DNA of 48,007 nucleotides from a virus. The DNA lies in IMG/VR virus record IMGVR_UViG_3300037358_000016, positions 1 through 48,007 of that record; one strand, written 5' to 3'. This document shows positions 40,696 to 48,007 of the stretch, piece after piece. Position numbers and translations under genes: made by a program. The notes beneath the pieces were generated by a model, which was given only the letters and a program-made list of their open reading frames with translations, made no database searches and was not told the DNA's origin. Each line of letters starts with the position of its first letter. Within the stretch, counting starts at the first letter, position 1.

Positions 40696-41193
40696 CTACG
40701 CGAGTTTCTGGAAGCCCATCTTCGGGTTCGCCTTGACCGCATCGTTCCAAGTCCCGATGAACGCGGAGCGCGGCCCTTCAAACACATGCCGGTGGATCTG
40801 CGCCTTCCCGCGCCAAGGGTTCGCCGGCAAAGTGTCCACAAAGGCCAGTACGGCTTTGGCATTGGCTACAGTGTTCGTCGCCTGTGTCGCTTGGGTTCCG
40901 AGGTTCCCAATCAGGATGTCGAGGGCCGCGACCGCGATTCCCACGAATACAGCATAGGGAGCCGTGAGCGGGATGGCTGCCAGCAGCGCCTCAATGGCCT
41001 GTGCTGCGTAGTTGATGATCGCGACAGGGCTTCCGGTCGTCCAGTTGGTTGTGGCGGCAACCAGGGCGGCTGCTGCGGCGTTGAGGTCCGTTTTCAGTGT
41101 GGCTGGGATGTCAGGCTGGTTGGCGATGTCGTTGATTGCCGCCGCTACTGCGGAAGCGTCCGCTTGGATGGCCGAAGCCGTAATCTTGCACAT
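40696..41193 (-). CDS. Hydrophobic Ala-rich lysis-region protein
   Basis: 165 residues from ATG 41193, behind TAAGGAG. Long Ala-rich helices (ASAVAAAINDIANQPDIPAT, LNAAAAALVAAT) and a hydrophobic segment (LLAAIPLTAPYAVFVGIAVAALDILIGNL) that could cross the membrane twice. The polar C-terminus ends WNDAVKANPKMGFQKLA. It could be a membrane partner of lysis, but no family is recognised. Confidence 0.5.
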   Translation of the reverse strand: MCKITASAIQADASAVAAAINDIANQPDIPATLKTDLNAAAAALVAATTNWTTGSPVAIINYAAQAIEALLAAIPLTAPYAVFVGIAVAALDILIGNLGTQATQATNTVANAKAVLAFVDTLPANPWRGKAQIHRHVFEGPRSAFIGTWNDAVKANPKMGFQKLA

Positions 41194-41203
41194 TTGATTC
41201 TCC

Positions 41204-41935
41204 TTAGTTGATCGCCGCAAGGTCTGCGGTCAGTTGGTCCAGATTGAGGCCGTTCGGCGCTCCCCACGTTGCAATCCACTCCGGCGAGAGCAAAGCATGG
41301 GCCTCTTGCACGTACTTGTTCCAGAAGGCCACAGTCATAGTGTAGACCTGGCCCCAGGAGATGAACTTGAAGATTCCTGCCGCGTACCCCACCACGAACA
41401 CACAATGGCCACCATCGATGCCGCCGTTATCCGCCACCACGTCCCACGGCACGGCTGGATTCGGAGGGCCTTCCATGATGTAGTTCGGCACCTGCATCCC
41501 GATGTACACTCCGCCGAAGGTCGCAATGGCTTGCTTCACTTCCTGGATGTTCGCCACGTTCGGGTCGGCAAATCCAAGCAGGACATGACCGGCCAAGCCG
41601 TTCGCCTTCCAGTCAGTCAGCACGTCGAGTTCCACGCCGCCCTGATCGGTAGACGGATCGGCAGGGTTGTAGCCGCACCACGCCTCGTAAGCCGATTGAA
41701 TGTCGCTGTCGGCCACGGTCAGTTGTTTCCCTGCGCTGCTGAGGCTCCAAATCTGTACCGCATGGCCGCATCCGGCAATTGTGCAGTCACCCAGGGAGTC
41801 ATTCAGCATTTCGCCCCAATCGGTGACGCCATCGGTCCAGTCTTTCGTCGCCGGGGGAGTATCGAGCGGGGAGAGGTAGTCCTTTAGCAGCAGCGTGCGA
41901 GAGTCTGTTTTGAACGCTTTTACGCCTAGCTTCAT
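41204..41935 (-). CDS. Papain-like cysteine peptidase
   Basis: 243 residues; the start overlaps the previous stop (ATGA). The catalytic Cys51 lies in NDSLGDCTIAGCGHA and His177 in GGIDGGHCVFVVGYA. ISWGQ near 193-197 takes the place of the NSWG of papain-like enzymes, so the third residue differs. It has no signal peptide. In the lysis cassette it could act as a peptidoglycan endopeptidase or process virion proteins. Confidence 0.6.
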   Translation of the reverse strand: MKLGVKAFKTDSRTLLLKDYLSPLDTPPATKDWTDGVTDWGEMLNDSLGDCTIAGCGHAVQIWSLSSAGKQLTVADSDIQSAYEAWCGYNPADPSTDQGGVELDVLTDWKANGLAGHVLLGFADPNVANIQEVKQAIATFGGVYIGMQVPNYIMEGPPNPAVPWDVVADNGGIDGGHCVFVVGYAAGIFKFISWGQVYTMTVAFWNKYVQEAHALLSPEWIATWGAPNGLNLDQLTADLAAIN

Positions 41936-42207
41936 GGTGTCTCCTTTGCTTGCACAGGAGGAGCCGGGTCAACCACGGTAGTCTCGGTCAGCGTGTGCGT
42001 GGTGGTCTGGATCGCCGGGAGCGGAGACTTTTGAAGCAGCGCCAGCACGGGCACCACAAAACCAAACAACGCCAATTCCCCGATCTTCGCTAGCCCCGCT
42101 GGGGAAAAGTTGAATACTGAGGGTGCAACAATGACGCCGCCCAGTGAAGTAGCAGCGCCGCCAATGCCAGCCGAAAAGATGGAGTACAGCCAAGGCTTCC
42201 AGTTCAT
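41932..42207 (-). CDS. Holin-like two-helix membrane protein
   Basis: 91 residues. Two hydrophobic segments (LYSIFSAGIGGAATSLGGVI and IGELALFGFVVPVLALL) with a short loop, then a polar Thr/Pro-rich C-terminus. Size, topology and position beside the endolysin fit a class II holin. The start has a GGGAGAACG site upstream. Confidence 0.6.
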   Translation of the reverse strand: MNWKPWLYSIFSAGIGGAATSLGGVIVAPSVFNFSPAGLAKIGELALFGFVVPVLALLQKSPLPAIQTTTHTLTETTVVDPAPPVQAKETP

Positions 42208-42217
42208 CGTTCTCCCT

Positions 42218-42331
42218 TCACCACAGCGGCGGCTTCCACATCTTACCGCGCTGAATCCTGCATACCACCCACACGGCAGGCGCGATAATAGCCAAGAATA
42301 CGCCCACGCCGCAGACGATCGCTTCCGTCAC
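42218..42331 (-). CDS. Tiny membrane protein, 37 residues
   Basis: GTG 42331 overlaps the stop of the preceding gene (GTGA). It reads VTEAIVCGVGVFLAIIAPAV followed by WVVCRIQRGKMWKPPLW, i.e. one membrane helix and a basic C-terminus. A lysis accessory (small holin or spanin-like) role is possible. Confidence 0.5.
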   Translation of the reverse strand: MTEAIVCGVGVFLAIIAPAVWVVCRIQRGKMWKPPLW

Positions 42332-42591
42332 TTGTCCGCATCCTTCTTGTCCGCATCCTTCTTGTCCGCATCCTTCTTGTCCGCATCCTTCTTGTCCGCC
42401 CGGTCTCTCGCGTCATTCTTTTCTTCCAATTTAGCCTCTGCGCGGTCGGCACGGCTGCGCCATTCAAACAGCCCGTCCGTCTTCACTTGCAGCCCTTTAA
42501 TGCCCCAGCTATTCCAGATAGCTGCAAGGGCGCTTAAGCCCCCAACGATATAAGCGCCGATCTGTTTCCAATTCCAGCCTGGAAGGCTCAC
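42328..42591 (-). CDS. Membrane-anchored charged protein with KKDAD repeats
   Basis: 87 residues from GTG 42591, which overlaps the stop of the preceding frame (GTGA). One N-terminal membrane helix (WKQIGAYIVGGLSALAAIWN), then a charged coiled coil (RSRADRAEAKLEEKNDARDRA) ending in four to five KKDAD repeats. The layout resembles an i-spanin (inner-membrane anchored coiled coil) or holin-like protein. Confidence 0.55.
   Translation of the reverse strand: MSLPGWNWKQIGAYIVGGLSALAAIWNSWGIKGLQVKTDGLFEWRSRADRAEAKLEEKNDARDRADKKDADKKDADKKDADKKDADK
42331..42390. repeat. Four 15-bp tandem repeats
   Basis: The unit cttgtccgcatcctt is present four times without change, with a partial fifth (42391-42400). 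It encodes KKDAD on the minus strand. Perfect identity suggests recent slippage expansion. Confidence 0.9.
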
Positions 42592-42746
42592 ACAGTCCCC
42601 TTGTCCTTCATGTCATTGTAGTACCGCATGAACTCCTCGTGCGTCATCTTCTCCACTTTGTCTGCGTGCTTCTTCAGGAACTCCTGGTACCGCTCAAACG
42701 TGACGCCCTTCCCGCGCTTCTTCGCTTTGGGCTTGCGGCGCTTGAT
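42588..42746 (-). CDS. Basic 52-residue protein lacking a standard start codon
   Basis: An open frame directly follows, in the same frame, the TAA of the HNH-lipoprotein gene and reads IKRRKPKAKKRGKGVTFERY then QEFLKKHADKVEKMTHEEFM, ending at a TGA that overlaps the GTG of the next gene (GTGA). There is no ATG, GTG or TTG before the charged N-terminal part; the first codon after the stop is ATC. Options are a rare ATC start, stop-codon read-through, or an internal start at GTG/ATG 35-38 codons in. The coupling at its 3' end suggests that the frame is translated. Confidence 0.45.
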   Translation of the reverse strand: MKRRKPKAKKRGKGVTFERYQEFLKKHADKVEKMTHEEFMRYYNDMKDKGTV

Positions 42747-43364
42747 TTATTTGCCGCCTCCGCTGGCCAGCCACACCTGGTACCAATTGGTGCGCGTCTC
42801 CCGCTGCGCCGCGCCGAGCGTGATTTTGCCCGCGCACACCTGCTTCAGCAGCCAGGTGTCCGCCGTCCCCTTCTGCTTGGCGCCGGGAAGCGGCAGATAG
42901 GGCTGCGGCCACAGATTGGCCAGCTCGTCGCTGCCGCCCAGCGCCAGCGGAATCAGGTGATCGATCTCAAATAGTGACGCAGTGCACTGCGCCGGAGCCA
43001 GACCGTAGCGGCTGCACACCTGTTGCCTGCTGGCTTCGGCGGTCGACCGGGCGATGTCGGCCTGGAACGCGCCGGCGGACCCAGCAGCGGTGGCCGCGCA
43101 CAGCGTCTTGGCGGTTGCGCCGGTGGCCGCGCCGGGCGTGAGCGCGAGGTTGTTCAGGATGGCCAGGCCGTCGGACCGGAACAGCGGGTCGATGATGAAC
43201 GTGGCGTGCGTGGGCGCGGACGGGCCCGCGGCGTGCGCGCGCGCCGAAAAATCGAAGCGGTGCGGAATCTGGGCCGGCGTGCAGCCCGTGAAGAGCAGCG
43301 TGGCCAGGATGCCAAAGGCTATCCGCACATGCCGGATTTCGATGGATGCGAGAGCGCGATTCAT
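42747..43364 (-). CDS. Lipoprotein with HNH-nuclease-like C-terminus
   Basis: 205 residues from ATG 43364 (GAGGAG upstream; ATG 43376 is an alternative). The N-terminal RHVRIAFGILATLLFTGC is a lipoprotein signal with Cys31 as the likely lipidated residue. The C-terminal half has TASLFEIDHLIPLALGGSDELANLWPQ with an HxxP...N pattern, followed by LKQVCAGKITLGAAQRE, the layout of secreted HNH-like domains. It would be placed in the periplasm. Roles could be DNA degradation at lysis, superinfection exclusion or a structural use of the fold. Confidence 0.6.
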   Translation of the reverse strand: MNRALASIEIRHVRIAFGILATLLFTGCTPAQIPHRFDFSARAHAAGPSAPTHATFIIDPLFRSDGLAILNNLALTPGAATGATAKTLCAATAAGSAGAFQADIARSTAEASRQQVCSRYGLAPAQCTASLFEIDHLIPLALGGSDELANLWPQPYLPLPGAKQKGTADTWLLKQVCAGKITLGAAQRETRTNWYQVWLASGGGK

Positions 43365-43372
43365 AGTGCTCC

Positions 43373-43630
43373 TCATGGTACGAGCGTACAGAAACTTCCG
43401 AGCTTGATAACCACTGCGTCCGAGGCGTTCCCTGTGTAAGCCAAGACCTTCAGGGCTCCAGCCGTTGACCCCGTGGTGAGCATTGCGTCAAGTGTGAATG
43501 GATAAGCTGTTCCAGTTGCGCTCGGAGTTCCGAAGACAACAGAGGTGGCTGTGGTTGATGTGATATTGGGCAAAACGCCGGAGGCAAGTCCGCCCGTTAG
43601 GGAGGTGTAGACGGTTCCGGTGGCGCTCAT
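43373..43630 (-). CDS. Small beta-rich fibre-associated protein
   Basis: 85 residues, Thr/Ser/Gly-rich (SLTGGLASGVLPNITSTTAT, then LKVLAYTGNASDAVVIKLGS), no signal peptide. It lies between fibre and lipoprotein genes. The composition is like a fibre tip or chaperone; no family recognised. There is no clear ribosome-binding site before ATG 43630. Confidence 0.5.
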   Translation of the reverse strand: MSATGTVYTSLTGGLASGVLPNITSTTATSVVFGTPSATGTAYPFTLDAMLTTGSTAGALKVLAYTGNASDAVVIKLGSFCTLVP

Positions 43631-43666
43631 AAGCGCCGCGCCGGTTGTCGCCGATTGGAGCGACAG

Positions 43667-46279
43667 TCAGAACCCACCCTCTGACACTGCTTGGGTATAA
43701 GACCCAGAGCAGTGCAGGAAGTAGGTTGTGCTTGGATTAATGGTCCCGAGAGAAAATACCACACTTCCCGGAGTGGTGGTGGTTATGCCTGACGAGTCGC
43801 TGCCGTAAGAGCCATTGGCCACTCCTACAGTGCCAGTCTGCTCCACATCCAGATTCGTGCCGTCATAGCAGACATTGAGAGGTATATTCGCTGGGATTAC
43901 ATGCGCGGTCAGTGCAGTGATAAAGCCGGTCGGACTGGGAATTGCCACGCTCTTTGCGCCGAGAGAATTGACGTTTATCGTAAGAGCGGTGCCGCTGTTG
44001 GTAGTCGTCGTGGTGTAAGCAAAGCAGGAGCCTGTCGTCACCGTGAATGTGGCGGGCGTCGTCGTGCAGGACTGCGCAGTTCCCGAGCCAGATGTGTCGG
44101 GGCACAGGTTGACTGTCTGGGCGGATACGGCACCCGTGGCCTGCGCGGTTCCCGTGTGGAGTGTATCTACCACCGTGATGTTGCTTTTATATCCCGAGAG
44201 CTTGCCGAGCGAATCCGTAAATATGGAGCAGGGCGGCGATCCGCAGCCGGGAGTTACGTTGTCCTGAATAATGGCGGTCGCGGGGTAAGCCCAAACGGAA
44301 GACCCGCCATAGGCCATCACGTTGTCGATGCTGACCGCCGTGGGGAAAATGCTGCTTATATAAAGAATGGTCGCTGTCGATCCTGACGCAGAAATCGGGT
44401 AGGCATCAATCAGCCCGAAGGTCAGAGATTCGCAGCCCGCATCGTCGATAAATGGATTGCTGGAGCTTGCGGCGGTATCCTCCATGTAGAGAAGGCCACT
44501 GAAAACGATGACTGAATTCCCTCCGCCTGTCGTGTCGTGACAATAGATATCGGGAGTAGTTACGGTCACCCCATGGTTGTTGACCGTGGTGTCATGGAAG
44601 TCAATGGCAGTGACTTGTGCGCTTGTTCCGGCTTCGATGTCCAAGCCGCCTGAACCCCATTCATTGTCAACTTGATTTCTTGCGGCTTCTGTGTGGCAGC
44701 AGAGTATACCTCCGCCTGCGGTTTGTATCTGTAGGGTATAGCTATTGCTTGGATTACTCGAAGCATTGTCCGCCCACTGGTTATCCGCCCATACCGAGCC
44801 ATCAAACCCATTGGTGATGATGCCGATGTGACCGCTGGCCATGGTGCTGCCGTGGTTGTTTTTGAAGAATACTCCGTTCATGTAGTAATAGCCTTGGCCC
44901 GCCGTTCCGGGCAACTGGCCGTACATGGCGTAGATATTGTTTGCGCTGGAGTAGTTCACGAAAGCACAACCGACAGCCTGCACGCCGACACACTCGATGT
45001 GAGCATAGGACTGATGGAATACCGCATAACCTGTAGCGGTGATTGTTTCGGAGCCAACCGTCTGTGATGCGCTGACGGTCCACGAGGTTCCACTGCCAGC
45101 CGTGAGCGTTGTACCCGCTGTTACACCGCTTCCGCTGAGCACATTGCCGATGGCAAGGGGCGTACCTGTAACCGAGCCGCTCACCGTCAAGGTGGTTCCT
45201 GAGATTGAACCCGTAAAGGTCGCGGGGGTCAGAGTGACGTGATTGAACAAGCCCGTTGGCAGCAACCAAGTGACTGGATGCGTGCCGTCACCCGCGTTAA
45301 TCTGAGCAGTCTGCGTCGTGCCGGCTGGCTCGCCGGTTGAATCGCAGATGCCGGACGTATTGCCGTTTGTGCTTGCAGCGGCGTCGGCGAGGCAGGCATT
45401 GGCGCGGGCGTCTAAGGTTGCGCCGGGGTAGTTGTTCGAGTAGCTGATGCCGTTGACAACTTTTGCTGCCGGATTATAAGAGAACTGCGCATAAGTCAAC
45501 GATGAACCGGACGAACCAATGGAGGTAACTTGCGAAGTCAACAGCCAGCTTGTTGTTGTGTTTACCGTACCTGACTGTACCGGGATCGCGCCTGTATTGT
45601 TCACATCTGAAGGCGTGTCGTAATCCTGCGCACGAGTAAAAATCGGGCTTACACCCAGTGAACCTGGCGTAGTCAGGGTGTAGACGCCATTCTGTGAAGC
45701 CGTTGACTGATTCTTGAAGAGTACCCGCTGGCCCGATGTCCCTACTGAGATCCCGTCGAGTGTGAAGGCTCCTGTGGCCGTCACGGTGAAGGTGTCGCCC
45801 ATGCCACCACCTACCTGCACATAGGTTCCGACCACATTTGCGGTCGAAGCGGCCAGAACGGCCACAGCGGGGTTTATGCCTGCCACCGCGTTAGCGACGG
45901 CCAAGTCTGTGTAGGCAGTTGTGGACGGACTCAGGCTATTATTATTTTGCGATTTCGTGGTCGCAGTGGTCCCGCTAGGAAGAATTAAAGATGGGTCCAG
46001 TGAACAAACCGGATTTGTTGGACTCGTCGTACAGTCAATCTCATTTGCGGTGCCGGAGACGCTGGTTACGGTGCCTGATCCTGTGCCGGTTCCCAAGGCC
46101 TGGCAGGCGTAGCCCACCGTCGGCCCGTACAGCGTCCAGGGCGTCGTGGTAGTGAGCGCGTAAAGTGCATCCGTTCCGCAAAAGGCCGGCGCGGTGGAAG
46201 TCAGACTGACCACCGGCTGCGCCACCTGCGCCAAGGCCGGCAACCCTAAGAGAAACAGAACCCATGCAAGATATTTCAC
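43667..46279 (-). CDS. Second tail fibre-like protein with signal peptide
   Basis: 870 residues from GTG 46279, which has AAGGAG four bases upstream (GTG 46297 is open but lacks one). Residues 1-18 (start codon plus [17 protein letters not shown]) are a typical Sec signal. Around residues 165-270 lies the common fibre module [49 protein letters not shown] and [13 protein letters not shown]. The centre and C-terminus are beta-rich, with a beta-helix-like region. It may bind receptors or exopolysaccharide. It lacks a recognisable T7-like attachment domain. Confidence 0.65.
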   Translation of the reverse strand: MKYLAWVLFLLGLPALAQVAQPVVSLTSTAPAFCGTDALYALTTTTPWTLYGPTVGYACQALGTGTGSGTVTSVSGTANEIDCTTSPTNPVCSLDPSLILPSGTTATTKSQNNNSLSPSTTAYTDLAVANAVAGINPAVAVLAASTANVVGTYVQVGGGMGDTFTVTATGAFTLDGISVGTSGQRVLFKNQSTASQNGVYTLTTPGSLGVSPIFTRAQDYDTPSDVNNTGAIPVQSGTVNTTTSWLLTSQVTSIGSSGSSLTYAQFSYNPAAKVVNGISYSNNYPGATLDARANACLADAAASTNGNTSGICDSTGEPAGTTQTAQINAGDGTHPVTWLLPTGLFNHVTLTPATFTGSISGTTLTVSGSVTGTPLAIGNVLSGSGVTAGTTLTAGSGTSWTVSASQTVGSETITATGYAVFHQSYAHIECVGVQAVGCAFVNYSSANNIYAMYGQLPGTAGQGYYYMNGVFFKNNHGSTMASGHIGIITNGFDGSVWADNQWADNASSNPSNSYTLQIQTAGGGILCCHTEAARNQVDNEWGSGGLDIEAGTSAQVTAIDFHDTTVNNHGVTVTTPDIYCHDTTGGGNSVIVFSGLLYMEDTAASSSNPFIDDAGCESLTFGLIDAYPISASGSTATILYISSIFPTAVSIDNVMAYGGSSVWAYPATAIIQDNVTPGCGSPPCSIFTDSLGKLSGYKSNITVVDTLHTGTAQATGAVSAQTVNLCPDTSGSGTAQSCTTTPATFTVTTGSCFAYTTTTTNSGTALTINVNSLGAKSVAIPSPTGFITALTAHVIPANIPLNVCYDGTNLDVEQTGTVGVANGSYGSDSSGITTTTPGSVVFSLGTINPSTTYFLHCSGSYTQAVSEGGF

Positions 46280-46293
46280 AGTTCTCCTTACCG

Positions 46294-46785
46294 TCACTTC
46301 ACAGTTGCCGTAAGACTTCTCGGCTCACGAAATGCCGCTGGCTGATCGTCCGTGACCGTCGGCTCTGCTTGCGCCACCGGGGATGCACTCGGAGGCCCCG
46401 GAGCCGTTGGCGGCGCTGCAATGGTCAACGGTAGGCCGCCATTTGAAGGCTGGGACGCAACGCTGGTCATCCCGCTCTGCACGGTTTGCGCAACGTAGCA
46501 GACATACCCCGAAGGCGGAGTCGAGTCCGTGAAGACCAGTCCGGGTGCCGGAGCCGTCTGATTAATAGGTACGTATGCGGTTCCTGTTGTCGCCGGGCAG
46601 GCTGTCGTTGCGGTTGCCACAGTTGCGCGGCTGTAGATGTAGGTGCAGGCCGGGGCTGTGCTCGTGCAGCTTGTGGATGCCGTGACCGTCAAAGCGACGG
46701 TTGGGGATGAAGAGGCCGGAACCTGTGCGTGGCACCCCGCCATCGTCGCGAAAGTCAGAATCGACGATAAAAGTATGTGTTTCAC
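46294..46785 (-). CDS. Small secreted lipoprotein-like fibre accessory
   Basis: 163 residues from GTG 46785, overlapping the GH gene stop (GTGA) and preceded by GGAGGAG. The N-terminus [17 protein letters not shown] ends in a lipobox-like MAGC (Cys18). The rest is Thr/Ala/Ser/Pro-rich and beta-like, with [28 protein letters not shown], a pattern seen in fibronectin/Ig-like modules, and a Pro-rich tail. Probably surface-exposed; the function is unknown. Confidence 0.6.
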   Translation of the reverse strand: MKHILLSSILTFATMAGCHAQVPASSSPTVALTVTASTSCTSTAPACTYIYSRATVATATTACPATTGTAYVPINQTAPAPGLVFTDSTPPSGYVCYVAQTVQSGMTSVASQPSNGGLPLTIAAPPTAPGPPSASPVAQAEPTVTDDQPAAFREPRSLTATVK

Positions 46786-48007
46786 GATGCTCCTCCGGTG
46801 TGAATTACCACCTTTGCTCCTACTAGAAGCGGTGGATTGGGTGCGTTTACGGTCGGGTTTGTCGTCAACAGAACTGGCTGCTGGTTGAGCGTGACGCCGC
46901 CCCCGGTCGAGGATGTAGTTCCGGCGAGATTCTGCACGGTTGAGAATGACGTGCTCTTGGTATAGGAAGTCAGCCAGCCGTCGAAAAAAGTGATCTGCGC
47001 CGCGTTTCCGCCGACATCGACGGACAGCGCCCAAACGTTCCCGCCACTGACGGCAGTGCTCGTCCACGTTCCCGTAAGGGTCGATTCGTTCACCCATGTC
47101 TGCGTCTGGGTGAAGGCAGTATGCCAGCCGGGGGACGAGTTGTTCGGGCATTCCCAGTACACGCCCCATGTGCAGGTGTTGTCGTAACCCGCGTAGAGCA
47201 GTTGGACGGCGGTGCCCTGCGCCCACAGCGTCATCATCCACTGCGAGATGTAGGCGGCGCGGAGGAAGGTCGTGTTGGTAAGATCGTTCGCCTGGCCGGT
47301 GTCCGACGTAGATGAGACATTGGCGTGTGTAAAGTTGAATTCGTATTGCGACGAAGAAAGGCCGGTGCTGAGGACCGTGACCGTAACCTCATTGAAATAG
47401 GTCGCTGTCGTCCATCCGTCCAAGATAATTGTCTCGCCCGACGTAAAGTTATTCGTTCCGGTGACGGTCGCCACGTTCGACGTAATGGAGAAGGAGGTTG
47501 CGGCGTAGGACGTGTTTCCGCCCGCCACTGCGCGCATAACGCCGAAGCCGCCCTCGGATCCGATGACGGGAGTACCGGCAGCCCACGCAGAGATAGCCGC
47601 GTTCTGCAGCACCGCCGTCCCTTTGACTTGGCTGATCTCTTGATAGACTGCGACATAGCAAGAGCTATTCGGTGTGTTGCCGCTGGTGCAGACGGAATTC
47701 GAATTGCTGACCAGTGTGGTAGGGAACGGCGCGGGGAATACATTGTCCCGCGACGGATATGGATGGATGCTCACATAATCCGGCTTGACGAATCCGCTCA
47801 GGCCGCCCCACGCGGTGAGGTAGGCCAGCAGCGCTACGTCATAGTCGCCGGAGATCGACCCGCCGCCGCCCACGCCGCCTGCCGATACAGATCCGCCTAC
47901 GACGTAGCAGCCGCTGCAATAGGTACGGATGATAGCGGCGGCGTCCAGAGACATCTGCGCCAACTGCGTTACAGTCCCGGTCCAGTATCCCGAAGTATTG
48001 AACTCGT
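46782..48007 (-). CDS. Secreted clan GH-A glycoside hydrolase-like tail protein (3' part)
   Basis: Continuation of the gene at 1-651; the protein is cut at the window edge, not by a mutation. This part contains HPYPSRD (His about residue 244 of the joined protein) and PVIGSEGGFGVM with the candidate nucleophile Glu314. Then follows a C-terminal beta-rich domain (NFTSGETIILDGWTTATYFNEVTVTVL-like) of the type that binds carbohydrate or trimerises. It ends with an overlap (GTGA) into the lipoprotein gene. Confidence 0.7.
   Translation of the reverse strand, partial: EFNTSGYWTGTVTQLAQMSLDAAAIIRTYCSGCYVVGGSVSAGGVGGGGSISGDYDVALLAYLTAWGGLSGFVKPDYVSIHPYPSRDNVFPAPFPTTLVSNSNSVCTSGNTPNSSCYVAVYQEISQVKGTAVLQNAAISAWAAGTPVIGSEGGFGVMRAVAGGNTSYAATSFSITSNVATVTGTNNFTSGETIILDGWTTATYFNEVTVTVLSTGLSSSQYEFNFTHANVSSTSDTGQANDLTNTTFLRAAYISQWMMTLWAQGTAVQLLYAGYDNTCTWGVYWECPNNSSPGWHTAFTQTQTWVNESTLTGTWTSTAVSGGNVWALSVDVGGNAAQITFFDGWLTSYTKSTSFSTVQNLAGTTSSTGGGVTLNQQPVLLTTNPTVNAPNPPLLVGAKVVIHTGGAS
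47844..48007. repeat. Terminal direct repeat, right copy
   Basis: Matches 1-164 with a single difference at 47971 (a, versus g at 128). See the left copy for interpretation. Confidence 0.9.

Noticed and set aside
1-48007. tRNA genes, an integrase attachment site and a DNA polymerase
   Set aside because: Looked for by eye (T-loop patterns, tyrosine/serine recombinase and polymerase motifs) and not seen; a tRNAscan or HMM run would be decisive.

Overview
The window is an essentially complete double-stranded DNA phage genome. The first 164 bases recur at the right end (47844-48007) with one mismatch, so the contig is a circular or circularly permuted molecule of about 47,843 bp, opened inside a tail gene. 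Gene order fits a short-tailed (podovirus-like) phage with a Bordetella BPP-1-like head (Bbp16-, Bbp17- and Bbp19-like proteins, PF12236-type portal) and a T7-like tail and ejection set (tubular proteins A and B, three internal virion proteins, a T7 gp17-like fibre N-terminus). No integrase, recombinase, DNA polymerase, RNA polymerase or tRNA was recognised. The host is probably Gram-negative (lipoprotein and Sec-type signals, GH108-type endolysin). An IS1-like transposase relic hints at its mobile-element environment, but the host cannot be named from sequence.

Late region, minus strand. One long block starts at a TTGACA promoter (25401-25429) and runs leftwards: small terminase, ribbon-helix-helix protein, large terminase, acetyltransferase, portal, scaffold, major capsid, cement protein, an intrinsic terminator (15883-15919), tail tubular proteins, three ejection proteins, an ATP-grasp enzyme and the tail fibre. 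It then crosses the contig ends into a glycoside-hydrolase-like protein, a small lipoprotein, a second fibre, a secreted HNH-like lipoprotein and the lysis cassette (small membrane proteins, papain-like protease, endolysin), ending at a palindromic hairpin at 40073-40090. Five of six consecutive genes in the fibre region begin with Sec or lipoprotein signal peptides, including the T7-like fibre itself.

Early/accessory region, plus strand, 25465-36126. It opens with a small membrane protein and a roughly 560-base stretch holding a strong promoter, a structured putative non-coding RNA and a terminator. It continues through a decayed IS1-family fragment to a tightly coupled operon of small genes. 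These include an excisionase-like DNA-binding protein, a DUF2829/Tad2-like protein, recombination-associated proteins, Lar-like zinc proteins, a DNA methyltransferase with an unusual motif IV, two HNH-type nucleases and a PD-(D/E)XK-like nuclease.

Control and repeat region, 36184-40028. Divergent promoters (38468-38535) drive a leaderless Cro/CI-like repressor operon to the right and a four-gene minus operon to the left. Each operon carries one protein built on a strict three-residue repeat: 61 [DNGAV]-A-[RLMQ] units fused to a DUF6745-like domain (36524-38074), and 36 cysteines spaced exactly three apart (39234-40028). These triplet-repeat genes, the secreted fibre cluster, the candidate RNA and the possible anti-defence genes are the most unusual parts of the window.
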